Shown piece by piece: positions 51,586 to 60,373 of a stretch of 64,000 nt of DNA; position 1 is the first letter of the stretch; each line of letters begins with the position of its first letter. The translations under genes and the position numbers were made by a program. The stretch comes from Planctomycetota bacterium (GTDB lineage Bacteria; Planctomycetota; Phycisphaerae; Phycisphaerales; Phycisphaeraceae). Under the pieces are notes generated by a model. It ran no database searches, was not told the origin of the DNA, and saw only the letters and a program-made list of their open reading frames with translations. The DNA lies in the NCBI GenBank assembly GCA_021413865.1, contig JAIOPN010000001.1, positions 25,292-89,291 of the forward strand, read 5' to 3'.

Positions 51586-52776
51586 TCACTCCGCCTCGAC
51601 CTCCGCGTCCACCTCGCCGGCGGCGGGGCGCGGGTTCTTGAGTATATCGACCCCGCGCTTGGCCAGGACCTCTTTGCGGATCTCGTCGAATAGTTCCTTG
51701 TTCTCCATGAGGAACTTCTTGGCGTTCTCCCGGCCCTGGCCCAGGCGGACGTCGCCGAAGTTGAACCACGCCCCGCTCTTCTGCACCACCTCCGCGGTGA
51801 CGCCCAGGTCGATCAGGTCGCCCGAGGCGCTGATGCCCTCGTTGAACATGATGTCGAACTCGGCGTCGCGGAAAGGCGGCGCGATCTTGTTCTTGACGAC
51901 GCGGGCGCGGACGCGGTTGCCCACCGCCACCTCGCCCTCCTTGATCGAGCCGGTGCGGCGGATGTCCACGCGGACGGAGGCGTAGAACTTCAGGGCACGG
52001 CCGCCGGGGGTGGTCTCGGGGTTGCCGAACATCACGCCGATCTTTTCGCGGAGCTGGTTGATGAAGATCACGGTGCAGCGGCTGCGGCTGATGGCGCCGG
52101 TGAGCTTGCGGAGCGCCTGGCTCATGAGCCTCGCCTGCACGCCCATGTGGCTGTCGCCCATCTCGCCCTCGATCTCGGCGCGGGGGATCAGCGCGGCCAC
52201 GGAGTCCACGACGATCACGTCCACCGCGTTGGAGCGCACGAGCAGCTCGACGGTCTCCAGCGCCTGCTCGCCCGAGTCGGGCTGGCTGACCAGGAGGTCT
52301 TCGAGGTTGACGCCCAGCCGCCGCGCCCAGGAGGGATCGAGGGCGTGCTCGGCGTCGATGAAGGCGGCGACGCCGCCGTCCTTCTGGGCGTGGGCGATGA
52401 CGGTCAGCGCGAGCGTGGTTTTACCGGAGGACTCGGGACCGAAGATCTCGACCACACGGCCGCGCGGCACGCCGCGCCCGCCCAGCGCCAGATCGAGGCT
52501 GATCGACCCGGTCGAGATGCCGGGGATGACGTTCGAGGGGTTGTCGTCCAGCCGCATGATCGAGCCCTTGCCGAAGGCCCGCTCGATCTGCCCGACCGCC
52601 TGTTCGAGGGCTTTCTTCCGGCCGGCCTCCATGGCGGGGTTCCCCCCCGTCGCCGCCGCGGAGCCGTTCCCCCCTGCTTTTTCCCCTGCGGATGACTTGG
52701 ACATGTCGGTCCCCTTGATCTGGCGTTCCTGCTTTTCGGTCACGGGCTTGCTTGCTGTCGCGGTTGCGGTCACCAT
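51586..52776 (-). CDS. recA: Recombinase RecA
   Basis: A 396-residue RecA, the strand-exchange ATPase of homologous recombination and SOS activation. The core has [10 protein letters not shown], Walker [10 protein letters not shown], the catalytic EHALDP region, and [23 protein letters not shown] chose ATG 52774-52776 because AGGAG stands seven bases upstream; a second ATG at 52702-52704 with AGGGG six bases upstream would remove a 24-residue Thr/Ala/Lys-rich extension. The C-terminus is acidic, as is usual. Confidence 0.97.
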   Translation of the reverse strand: MVTATATASKPVTEKQERQIKGTDMSKSSAGEKAGGNGSAAATGGNPAMEAGRKKALEQAVGQIERAFGKGSIMRLDDNPSNVIPGISTGSISLDLALGGRGVPRGRVVEIFGPESSGKTTLALTVIAHAQKDGGVAAFIDAEHALDPSWARRLGVNLEDLLVSQPDSGEQALETVELLVRSNAVDVIVVDSVAALIPRAEIEGEMGDSHMGVQARLMSQALRKLTGAISRSRCTVIFINQLREKIGVMFGNPETTPGGRALKFYASVRVDIRRTGSIKEGEVAVGNRVRARVVKNKIAPPFRDAEFDIMFNEGISASGDLIDLGVTAEVVQKSGAWFNFGDVRLGQGRENAKKFLMENKELFDEIRKEVLAKRGVDILKNPRPAAGEVDAEVEAE

Positions 52777-52800
52777 AGCCTGACTCCTTATGTGCGTCAA

Positions 52801-52836
52801 TGTTCGGGTTTTGATAGCCTACATGTTGTTCGGGTT
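52801..52836. promoter_or_regulatory. Paired direct repeats upstream of recA
   Basis: TGTTCGGGTT occurs twice (52801-52810 and 52827-52836), 26 bp start to start, in the 204-bp gap between the divergent recA and redoxin genes. The spacing is about two and a half helical turns. Read on the recA strand these are AACCCGAACA, each containing GAAC, the half-site of known LexA boxes, but no standard GAAC-N4-GTTC palindrome is present. Candidate SOS operator; unproven. Confidence 0.4.
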
Positions 52837-52980
52837 CTGCCAAGGTGTCTCTTGAGGAAAATCTCGTTTTTTTTGCAATCAGGCGATCCGACGCCCTCCC
52901 GCGAACCTATTACTCAGGAAATAACGCGGCCGGCGGGCGCGTTGAACACACAGGCATCCACACAACCAAGGAGACAGGAC

Positions 52981-53607
52981 ATGACACGACGATCAGGGCT
53001 CAAACTGTTGGCGGCGGTGTTCGGCATGGCGGCGGTGCTGATGTGGAGCGGTCGGTTGACCGCCGAGGACAAGAAGGAAGGCAAGGCGGAGATCGGCAAG
53101 CCCGCACCGGCCTTCACGCTCAAAACCCCCGACGGCAAGGAGCACAGCCTCGCCGAGTACAAGGGCAAAATCGTCGTGATCCACTTCCACTCCGTGAATT
53201 GCCCCTGGGCCAAAGCGTACCAGCCCATCCTCAGCGCCGATGCGCGCAAGTTCGCCGACAAGAACGTGGTCTTCCTGGGCATCAACTCCAACCACACCGA
53301 AACGGCTGACGAGATCAAAAAGGACAGCGAGAAACTCAACCTCCCCTACCCGATCCTGATCGACAAGGGCAACGTGGTCGCCGACGACTACGGCGCCCGG
53401 TTCACGCCGCATATTTACGTGATCGACGGCGATGGCGTGCTGCGCTACAAGGGCGGCATCGAGAAGGCGCCCAACTCCCCCGGCGGCGCGGGCAAGAGCG
53501 ACGAGCAATACCTCGTACCGGTGGTCCAGGCACTGGTGGAAGGCAAGGAACCGCCCTACACCTCCGAGGCGCCGATCGGCTGCGGTATCAAGCGCGAGAA
53601 GAAGTAA
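52981..53607 (+). CDS. Redoxin (peroxiredoxin/thioredoxin-like), exported
   Basis: A 208-residue protein with a signal peptide or N-terminal anchor (LKLLAAVFGMAAVLMW, cleavage after RLTA is possible) and an AhpC/TSA-type redoxin domain. C74 in HSVNCPWAKAY is the likely reactive Cys; C201 near the C-terminus (IGCGIKR) could resolve it. GGAG seven bases before the ATG fixes the start. It is probably a peroxide- or disulfide-handling protein outside the cytoplasm; CPW rather than CxxC argues against a thioredoxin-type disulfide exchange. Confidence 0.85.
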   Translation: MTRRSGLKLLAAVFGMAAVLMWSGRLTAEDKKEGKAEIGKPAPAFTLKTPDGKEHSLAEYKGKIVVIHFHSVNCPWAKAYQPILSADARKFADKNVVFLGINSNHTETADEIKKDSEKLNLPYPILIDKGNVVADDYGARFTPHIYVIDGDGVLRYKGGIEKAPNSPGGAGKSDEQYLVPVVQALVEGKEPPYTSEAPIGCGIKREKK

Positions 53608-53627
53608 CCACCAGGTTATCTCCCAAC

Positions 53628-53722
53628 CCAAGCCCGATGCCGAGGTCTTACGAGGCGTCGGGGTCTGATGCGATAAGCACGCAGACCCCGATCACTCGCG
53701 GACTCGTGATCGGGCTTGGCTG
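53628..53722. terminator. Composite CCCGAT-type palindrome, copy 3
   Basis: Two inverted copies of the CAAGCCCGAT...GGGGTCTG unit face each other (left about 53628-53667, right about 53681-53722), giving a larger palindrome with CGGGGTCTG and CAGACCCCG in its centre. It sits between the convergent redoxin and hpnE genes, as expected of a two-way terminator. Confidence 0.65.
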
Positions 53723-53744
53723 TTTGTGCAACGCTGCGTGAGCC

Positions 53745-55187
53745 TCACACCCGCGCGATGGTGCGGTAGAGCGTGCCCGCGGGCAGGTCGGGGACGAGCG
53801 CCGTGACCGGATCGGCCGGCGCGAGGTCTTCGAGCAGCGCGGCGGCGGCGAGGTAGCCGCTGCGCGCCGCCCCCTCCATCGTGGCGGGCCAGCCGGTCTT
53901 GCACCAGTCGCCGGCGAGATAAAGATTGGGGATCGCGCCGTGGGCCGTGGGGCGTATCGCGTCCAGACCCGGCCGCGCCGAAAAGGTCGCTCGTTTTTCC
54001 TTCACCACACGGGCGTGCAGCAGCCTCGCGCCTTTCGCCGGGCCACCCAGCGCACGGCGCACCTCGCGCACGGCCATCTCGGTGAGCGCGTCCGCGGGCT
54101 GATCAACCAAGGAATGCGCCGCGCTGATGACGCCGTGCAGGTGCTGCCCGCCGGACTGCCCGTCGGGCCCCTTGTTGAATATCCACTGCAGCGGGCTCTG
54201 CGTGAGGATCAGGTGCGGCAGCGACATGACAGGGTGCGCGGGGTCGGACTCGAAAACGAGGTGGATGCCGATGATCGGGCTAACGCCGAATTCGTCGAGC
54301 CGGCGGAGGCGGGCGTCGGCGTGGGGCATTGATGCGTCGCAGAGCTTCGCCAGACGGTCGAAGGGGACGGCGCTGACGAACGCGTCGGCCGTGATGACGC
54401 GGCCGCCATCGACGCGCAGCCCCGTCACGCGCCCGCCGTCGAACGTGAAGCCCAGGGCGCTGGTGGAGAGCAGCATCTCGCCGCCCGCACGACGGAGCAC
54501 GGTCTCGGCGGCGTCGTAAAGCTCCACCAGCGGCACGGCGGGCAGGCCCATGACATACGCCTCCTCGTTGGCGAGGAAGCCATCCTGGAAAACATGGATC
54601 GCGTGATTGGCGCCCATGCGCTCGGGCAGTTCGTTGATGGCGCTGATGACGATGTTGGCCCAGAACTTCTCGATCGCCCCCTCGGGCTGGCCGTGGTCGT
54701 CGAGCCACTGGCGGAAGGAGACCGCGTTGAGAGCGTCGCGCTGCGCGGGAGAGATGCGCATCATGGCGAGCATGCCGCGCGAGATGGCGATCTTCTCGCC
54801 GAGCGTGAGGGAGCGGAACGCCATCAGGCCGCGCGTCATGTGGAGCGGCGCGGGCAGGTCGTCGGCCTCAAGCGTGTCGAGATTGCCCGCAGCATCCAGG
54901 AAATAAAGCTTGCGGTGCCACGCGATCCGCTCGCGTACGCCGAGCCGTCCATAAAGGTCGAGCAGGTTGGTGCAGCAGCCCAGCAGGACATGCTGGCAGT
55001 TGTCGAGCACCTGGCGGGTGGCGGGATCGACGAAGCTCGTGGCCCGCCCGCCCAACCGCTGCCGCGTCTCGATGAGCGTAACGCGCAGGCCGTGCTCCGC
55101 GAGACGGACCGCCGCCGCGATGCCCGCAAGCCCACCGCCGACGACAGCAACAGACGAGGGAGAAGATCGGGAGCTTTGAGGACTCAT
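53745..55187 (-). CDS. hpnE: Squalene-associated FAD-dependent desaturase
   Basis: A 480-residue FAD enzyme related to phytoene desaturase. The N-terminal dinucleotide motif VAVVGGGLAGIAAAVRL and IETRQRLGGRATSF are typical. In the hopanoid pathway HpnE reduces hydroxysqualene to squalene. AAGGTG precedes ATG 55185-55187. It follows hpnD after 170 bp that hold a composite palindrome, so its expression may be lower than or separate from hpnCD. Confidence 0.93.
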   Translation of the reverse strand: MSPQSSRSSPSSVAVVGGGLAGIAAAVRLAEHGLRVTLIETRQRLGGRATSFVDPATRQVLDNCQHVLLGCCTNLLDLYGRLGVRERIAWHRKLYFLDAAGNLDTLEADDLPAPLHMTRGLMAFRSLTLGEKIAISRGMLAMMRISPAQRDALNAVSFRQWLDDHGQPEGAIEKFWANIVISAINELPERMGANHAIHVFQDGFLANEEAYVMGLPAVPLVELYDAAETVLRRAGGEMLLSTSALGFTFDGGRVTGLRVDGGRVITADAFVSAVPFDRLAKLCDASMPHADARLRRLDEFGVSPIIGIHLVFESDPAHPVMSLPHLILTQSPLQWIFNKGPDGQSGGQHLHGVISAAHSLVDQPADALTEMAVREVRRALGGPAKGARLLHARVVKEKRATFSARPGLDAIRPTAHGAIPNLYLAGDWCKTGWPATMEGAARSGYLAAAALLEDLAPADPVTALVPDLPAGTLYRTIARV

Positions 55188-55228
55188 CAGGCATGCACCT
55201 TGAACATCAGGACTGGCCACCTCTCCGG

Positions 55229-55351
55229 TCCCCTCTCCCACCGGGAGAGGGTTGGGTGAGGGCGACGTGTAACAGTTAGACCCCTATCGCGGCATCAGCC
55301 CCTTATCCGGACGCCCTCACCCCTGCCCTCTCCCGGAGGGAGAGGGGGCAA
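55229..55351. repeat. Tail-to-tail pair of CCCTCTCCC palindromes, copies 4-5
   Basis: Two inverted copies (55229-55264, with TTGGGTGAGGGCG at its right edge, and 55311-55351, starting CGCCCTCACCCCTGCC) flank about 46 bases. The outer size, 123 bp, equals that of the other elements, so this may be the complete form of the family whose single halves occur elsewhere. It fills the hpnD-hpnE gap. Confidence 0.75.
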
Positions 55352-55357
55352 GAGAAA

Positions 55358-56293
55358 TCACCGCATCGTTGCCCGCAGCGCGATCATCACCTTGGTGAAC
55401 TTGTTCAGGCGGACGCGGCCGGCAAGCACGCGGCGCGGGTCGGCCTCGATCTTGTCCAAGAGGCCGCGGTAGATACGCATGATCGACCAGGAACACGCCC
55501 GACACGACGGATCGATGAACGCGTCCAGTGGCGAGGACTCCTCGTAAAACTTCCGCGCCCGGCCGGCCTGGAAGCGCATCAGCCGATCAAACCGGTCGTC
55601 GATTTGCCCCGAGAGCACGGCGTCGCGGAACTCGTCGGGGGTGCGGTAGCCGTACTGCACCAGCTCCTCAGCGGGCAGATAGACGCGGTCGCGCTGCGCG
55701 TCCTCGACAACATCGCGCAGGATGTTGGTCAGTTGCAGCGCCGAGCCGCGCACGACCGCTAGCCGCCTCGCCTCCTCGCCGCCATCGTGGCCCCAGATGG
55801 CGATGCAGACCAAGCCGACGACGCCGGCGACCTTGTAGCAGTAGTCGTCCAACTCGGCGTAGGAGGTGTAGCGCGTCATACGCTGGTCGAGCATCTGCCC
55901 GTCGATCATGGCGTGGAGATGTTCGAGCGGGACGTGGTAGTCGATGAAGGCGCGGCGGACGGCGGGCCAGATCGGGGCGTGCGCCGCGTCGTCGTCGAGC
56001 GGCGCGGCGGTGGGATCCACGGCCAGACAAGTGCGGCGGCGGAAGGCGTCGAGGCGACGCTCCTTCTCGGCCGGCGTGCCGGCGTCGTCTGCCAGGTCGT
56101 CGGCGGCGCGCATCCATGCGTAGATCGCGTACATCGCCGAGCGCTTGGGCTCGGGCGTGAGCTTCATGCCGTAGTAGAAATTACGGGCGTGCAGCCGCAC
56201 GATCTCCCGGCAATGGGCACGCGAGGCGTCAAGGTCGATCTCGCCGCCGGCGAGCGACGCGGAAGCGGCCGTTGTTGAGGGGTTGGCGCTCAC
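55358..56293 (-). CDS. hpnD: Presqualene diphosphate synthase
   Basis: A 311-residue squalene/phytoene synthase family enzyme joining two farnesyl diphosphates into presqualene diphosphate. The first Asp-rich motif is RAADDLADD (about 64-72), and the second lies in NILRDVVEDAQRDRVYLP. I start at GTG 56291-56293, which overlaps the hpnC stop (GTGA) and has a GGGGGTG ribosome-binding site; the frame upstream of it is antisense-like noise inside hpnC. Translational coupling to hpnC is expected. Confidence 0.93.
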   Translation of the reverse strand: MSANPSTTAASASLAGGEIDLDASRAHCREIVRLHARNFYYGMKLTPEPKRSAMYAIYAWMRAADDLADDAGTPAEKERRLDAFRRRTCLAVDPTAAPLDDDAAHAPIWPAVRRAFIDYHVPLEHLHAMIDGQMLDQRMTRYTSYAELDDYCYKVAGVVGLVCIAIWGHDGGEEARRLAVVRGSALQLTNILRDVVEDAQRDRVYLPAEELVQYGYRTPDEFRDAVLSGQIDDRFDRLMRFQAGRARKFYEESSPLDAFIDPSCRACSWSIMRIYRGLLDKIEADPRRVLAGRVRLNKFTKVMIALRATMR

Positions 56294-57306
56294 GCCGCAC
56301 CCCCGCGGTGGAGGGGGATGCCCAGGTATTTCGCCGCGATGGCGCGCAGCATCAGCGCGACCTTCGCCCCCTTCGACAGGCTGGGGCGCTGTTCGAGCGT
56401 GTTGTGGTTCTGCTGCTCGATCATGCGGAGGATCGATTCCCCGCCTAGGGAGAATAACTCGATGTCCACGCGGACATCCGGCTCGATCAACGGCCAGAGC
56501 TCGTGACCGGTGGCGAAGAGCGGCCGGGTGCGGCCGACCAACTCCTTGATCGTGGCGCGGTAGGCCGGCAGCAGCGCGTGGATGCCGGGGGAGGGCACGG
56601 CCGCGCAGCACGCGGGTTTGCCGTCCGCACAACCCTTCGCCTCATCGGCCTTCACGCACTGCACCAGCGTGTCGATGTCCAACCCGTGCTTCGACGCAAC
56701 CTCCGACGGCACATAGACCCGGTCGCGCTCGATGATGTCGCGGCGCACGTCCTGCCAGAAGTTCGCCAGTTGCAGGGCGGTGCAGGTCGCGTCGCTGAGC
56801 CTTTGGCGTTCCTCATCGCGGTGGCCGCAGAGGTAGAGCACCAGCCGGCCGACCGGGTCGGCGCTGCGCGTGCAGTAGTCCAGCACCTGGTCCCAGGTAC
56901 GGTAGCGCGTCACCGTCTGGTCCTGCACGAAGGCGTCGATCAGGTCGTCGAACGGGCGACGCGGGATGTCGTGTTTGCGGATCGTGCGGTGCAGCGCGAC
57001 GAAGACCGGGTGGCGCGGCTCGTCGCGGTAACAGGCATCGACCTCGCGCCGCCACCACGCGAGGAGCTCCAGCGAGCGGGCCCTGTCGCCGGTCTCGTCG
57101 CCCAGGTCGTCCGCCCAGCGGCAGAAGGAATAGACGTGGCGGAAGTCGTCGCGCAGCCGGCGCGGGAGGAACCAGCTCACGACACTGAAGTTTTCGTAGT
57201 GCGATTTGGCAAGGTCGCGCGTGTAGGCGACGGCCTGATCGTAGTCGAGGTGTTCACAACGCTCGGGGCCGAAGGTGTCGAGTTGGTCCAATATGGCCGA
57301 TGGCAT
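56290..57306 (-). CDS. hpnC: Hydroxysqualene synthase
   Basis: A 338-residue squalene-synthase-like enzyme converting presqualene diphosphate to hydroxysqualene. Asp-rich motifs: CRWADDLGDE and NFWQDVRRDIIERDRVYVP. The start ATG at 57304-57306 (MPSAILDQL) is followed by the usual helix; the ribosome-binding site is weak. First gene of hpnCDE, which together make squalene. Squalene-hopene cyclase is not in the window. It is divergent from the flavin oxidoreductase gene (99 bp between starts). Confidence 0.93.
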   Translation of the reverse strand: MPSAILDQLDTFGPERCEHLDYDQAVAYTRDLAKSHYENFSVVSWFLPRRLRDDFRHVYSFCRWADDLGDETGDRARSLELLAWWRREVDACYRDEPRHPVFVALHRTIRKHDIPRRPFDDLIDAFVQDQTVTRYRTWDQVLDYCTRSADPVGRLVLYLCGHRDEERQRLSDATCTALQLANFWQDVRRDIIERDRVYVPSEVASKHGLDIDTLVQCVKADEAKGCADGKPACCAAVPSPGIHALLPAYRATIKELVGRTRPLFATGHELWPLIEPDVRVDIELFSLGGESILRMIEQQNHNTLEQRPSLSKGAKVALMLRAIAAKYLGIPLHRGGAA

Positions 57307-57405
57307 GGTGATTCGGCCCCGCAACGTCGCGGCGGGGCACAAGCCGTGCATGATATCCGGCTTGGGGCGTTGGTGTATCTTATGAAGCCTGCCACGGAGA
57401 CGAGC

Positions 57406-58914
57406 ATGGCGACGACGTACAAACGCGTGGGGCATTTCAAGGATGTGCCTACGTTCCGCAAGCACCTGCACTACCTGGGCGTCGCGCTGCCGATGGACGA
57501 CCGCATCCTCTCCGCGGCGCAGGGCTCGCCGATGGCGCAGCCGCTGAAGGTCGGCCACATGGCCCTCGGCAACCGCTGGTGCATCCACGCCATGGAGGGC
57601 TGGGACGGCACCACCGACGGCAAACCCAGCGAGCACACGACCCGGCGTTGGAAACACTTCGGCCTCTCGGGGGCGAAGCTCATCTGGGGCGGCGAGGCGT
57701 TCGCGGTGCAGGCCGACGGCCGCGCCAACCCGCAGCAGATTTATTACCGACCCGAAAACCATGAGGCGATGCGCGGCCTGTTCGACACCCTCATCCACGC
57801 CCACCGCGACCGCTTCGGCAGCACCGGCGGCCTGATCGTCGGCCTGCAGCTCACCCACTCCGGCCGCTTCTGCAAGCCCAACGATAAGAAAAAATTCGAG
57901 CCCCGCATCGCCTACCACCACCCCCTGCTCGACAAGAAATTCGGCATCAAGCCCGACGACCACTCCGTCCTCTTCACCGACAGTGAGCTCGAACAGCTCA
58001 TCGAGAACTACATCACCGCCGCGAAGATGGCGCACGACATCGGCTTCCACTTCGTGGACGTCAAGCACTGCCACGGCTACCTCGGGCACGAGCTCCTCTC
58101 GGCCTACCATCGCCCGGGCAAGTTCGGCGGCGATCTCACCAACCGCACGCGCTTCCTCCGCGAGATCACCCAAGGCATCCACGCCGCATGCCCCGGCATG
58201 ATGATCGGCGTCCGCCTCTCCGTCTTCGATCGGCCCCCCTACCACCCCGACCCCGCGCAGGCCTCGGGCGACAAGCTCGGCCCTGGCATCCCCGACGATT
58301 TCTCCGCCATCAAGGAATACCCCGGTTTCGGCTGCAGCCGCACCAACCCGCTCGAGCTCGACCTCGCCGAGCCGATCGCGCTGCTCAAGATGATGCGCGA
58401 CGAGCTGAAGATCGAGATGGTCAACCTCTCCGCCGGCAGTCCTTATTACGTCCCGCACATCCAGCGGCCCGCCTACTTTCCGCCCAGCGACGGCTACCAG
58501 CCGCCCGAAGACCCGCTCGTCGGCTGCGCCCGGCAGATCGACGTGGTGCGCCAGCTCAAACACGCGGTGCCCGGCCTACCTATGGTCGGCACGGCCTACA
58601 CCTACTTCCAGGAGTTCCTCCCGCACATCGCGCAGGCCGTGGTGCGCGAGGGGTGGGTCGATGTCGTCGGCCTGGGACGCATGGTGCTCTCCTACCCCGA
58701 CCTGCCAGCCGACTGCGACGAGTTCGGCGAGCTGCGCAAGGCCAAGCTGATCTGCCGGACGTTCAGCGACTGCACCACCGCCCCGCGCAGCGGCATTATC
58801 TCCGGCTGTTACCCGCTGGACGACTATTACAAGGACCGCCCCGAAGCCGAGGAGTTGAAGGGCGCGAAGACGGCGCTGCGCGAACGGCTGAAGGTGATGA
58901 ACAAGGGCGGGTGA
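57406..58914 (+). CDS. NADH:flavin oxidoreductase, old-yellow-enzyme family
   Basis: A 502-residue TIM-barrel flavoenzyme. Early residues KVGHMALGNRWCIHAMEGWDG, LQLTHSGRF, the HCHGYLGHELLS block and GLGRMVLSYPDLP are typical of the OYE/2,4-dienoyl-CoA reductase barrel. A C-terminal Cys set (ICRTFSDCTTAPRSGIISGC) may bind an Fe-S cluster. The second FAD/NAD domain of dienoyl-CoA reductases is absent. GGAG seven bases before ATG 57406 fixes the start; an in-frame ATG eight codons upstream is less likely. Substrate unknown. Confidence 0.88.
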   Translation: MATTYKRVGHFKDVPTFRKHLHYLGVALPMDDRILSAAQGSPMAQPLKVGHMALGNRWCIHAMEGWDGTTDGKPSEHTTRRWKHFGLSGAKLIWGGEAFAVQADGRANPQQIYYRPENHEAMRGLFDTLIHAHRDRFGSTGGLIVGLQLTHSGRFCKPNDKKKFEPRIAYHHPLLDKKFGIKPDDHSVLFTDSELEQLIENYITAAKMAHDIGFHFVDVKHCHGYLGHELLSAYHRPGKFGGDLTNRTRFLREITQGIHAACPGMMIGVRLSVFDRPPYHPDPAQASGDKLGPGIPDDFSAIKEYPGFGCSRTNPLELDLAEPIALLKMMRDELKIEMVNLSAGSPYYVPHIQRPAYFPPSDGYQPPEDPLVGCARQIDVVRQLKHAVPGLPMVGTAYTYFQEFLPHIAQAVVREGWVDVVGLGRMVLSYPDLPADCDEFGELRKAKLICRTFSDCTTAPRSGIISGCYPLDDYYKDRPEAEELKGAKTALRERLKVMNKGG

Positions 58915-59054
58915 TGGTGTGACGAAATCATTGAAGCCGCGCGGCGCGACCGTGACCGTCGCCTCCGTGCCCACCCCGCCCCTTGCCGCCCAGGCGGAAA
59001 TGCCCGCAAAGAAGTAAACGCGGTCTATCTTATTGATGCCGGTCTTCTCCGCAT

Positions 59055-59094
59055 GCCACGCCCGATGACGAGTCCGCGAGTCGTCGGAGTCTCC
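59055..59094 (+). terminator. GACGAGTCCGCGAGTCGTC palindrome, copy 4
   Basis: The same CCCGATGACGAGTCCGCGAG and TCGTCGG block as at 35961, in the 288-bp gap between the OYE-like gene and the first glycosyltransferase. Probably the 3' end of the OYE-like transcript; no long T-tract follows. Elsewhere in this gap I see no gene that I can support. Confidence 0.55.
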
Positions 59095-59202
59095 CTCCTG
59101 GCGCGAATATCCCGTTTATAACGCCTGGGTGGTTAACTCCACCACTCCGTGCGCCGATACCCCGTGAAGCGGGATTCGCCGCGACAAAGGCACGGGACAC
59201 CC

Positions 59203-60348
59203 ATGCGCATTGCGCTCGACGCCAGAACGATCTATCGGACCCAGCGCCGCGGGACGGGCAAGAACCTGATCGACCTGTACCGCGCCCTGGCGCAGGCCCG
59301 GCCGGATTGGGAGGTCGTGGCCTATCACCGCCAGTTTGGCGTGGTGGATGGCGTGCTGCCGACGGGTTGGGTGCAGCCGCGCTGCATCGAGATGCCCGGC
59401 GACCGCATCCGCGCGTGGGACCGATGGCGGCTGCCCGCCGCCGCCTGGCGTGACAAGGCCGACCTGCTGCATTGCCCCGCCAACCACTGCCCGCAGTGGA
59501 TGCCCGTCGATACCGTCGTGACCCTCCACGACCTTATCCCGCTGGACATGCCCGACAATTACCCGCCCGACGAGGTGCAGAGCTTCCGCCGATCGGTGCA
59601 GACCGCCTGCCGCCGCGCCGCGGGGATCGTCTGCCCGTCGCAGTACACGCGCCGCCGGTTAATCGACGACTTCCACGCCGATGGCTCGCGCATCACCGTC
59701 AACCCATGGCCCGCCGACAGCGCGGCCGCGCCCGTGCCCGCCGACATGTGGGCCCCCGTGCTGCGGCGTTACAACGTCGCACGCCCTTTCGTGCTCCACT
59801 TCGGCGCCGCCGACCCGCGCAAGAACACCGCCGGCGTCCTCGAGGCGTGGAGCCGACTGCCCCGCCACCTGCTCACGCAATGGAAGCTGCTCGTCGTCGG
59901 GCTCGACCCCGTAACGCTCGAACGCATGACCGGCTACGCGGCCGTGCGACGGCTGTCGGGCAGCGTGGTGCTGCACGGCTTCGCCGACGAGGCGGACGTG
60001 CCCACGCTCCTGAGCGCCGCGGAGATGCTCGCCTTCCCGAGCCTGTCCGAGGGCTACGGCCTGCCGATCCTCGACGCATGGGCGACGCACACGCCCGTGC
60101 TCACCAGCAACACAACGAGCCTGCCCGAGGTCGCCGACGACGCGGCGCTGACGGTTGATCCCTACGACGCCGAGGCGATCGCCTTCGGTTTGCAGGTGCT
60201 CATGGAAGACACGTCGCTGCGGGCGCGGCTGGTCGCGCAGGGCAGGCGCAGGCTCGCACGCTATTCCTGGGCCGACACGGCCGAGCGGTTCGCACAGGTC
60301 ATGGAACGAGCGGCGGGCGTGGCCCAGCCCGCGAGCGTGGCGGCGTGA
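59203..60348 (+). CDS. Glycosyltransferase, GT4-like
   Basis: A 381-residue GT-B glycosyltransferase. The N-terminal domain starts IALDARTIYRTQRRGTGKN; the C-terminal donor-binding domain has LHFGAADPRKNTAGVLEAW (about 204-222), HGFADEADVPTLLSAAEM and FPSLSEGYGLPILDAWA, whose E-x7-E block contacts the nucleotide sugar. Start ATG 59203 leads directly into the first strand. Likely adds hexose or mannose to a surface glycan or lipid. Followed 25 bp later by another glycosyltransferase. Confidence 0.9.
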   Translation: MRIALDARTIYRTQRRGTGKNLIDLYRALAQARPDWEVVAYHRQFGVVDGVLPTGWVQPRCIEMPGDRIRAWDRWRLPAAAWRDKADLLHCPANHCPQWMPVDTVVTLHDLIPLDMPDNYPPDEVQSFRRSVQTACRRAAGIVCPSQYTRRRLIDDFHADGSRITVNPWPADSAAAPVPADMWAPVLRRYNVARPFVLHFGAADPRKNTAGVLEAWSRLPRHLLTQWKLLVVGLDPVTLERMTGYAAVRRLSGSVVLHGFADEADVPTLLSAAEMLAFPSLSEGYGLPILDAWATHTPVLTSNTTSLPEVADDAALTVDPYDAEAIAFGLQVLMEDTSLRARLVAQGRRRLARYSWADTAERFAQVMERAAGVAQPASVAA

Positions 60349-60373
60349 TGCACCCGATGACGGAGATGCACCG

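Noticed and set aside
56503..57405. A plus-strand extension of the OYE-like gene opposite hpnC
   Set aside because: It is antisense to hpnC, lacks domain content and is not needed; GGAG before ATG 57406 gives the usual length.
58919..59017. A 32-codon frame (GTG start) after the OYE-like gene, encoding a Pro/Ala-rich peptide
   Set aside because: No clear ribosome-binding site at a usable distance and no resemblance to a known small protein. It could be a genuine small gene, but I cannot support it.
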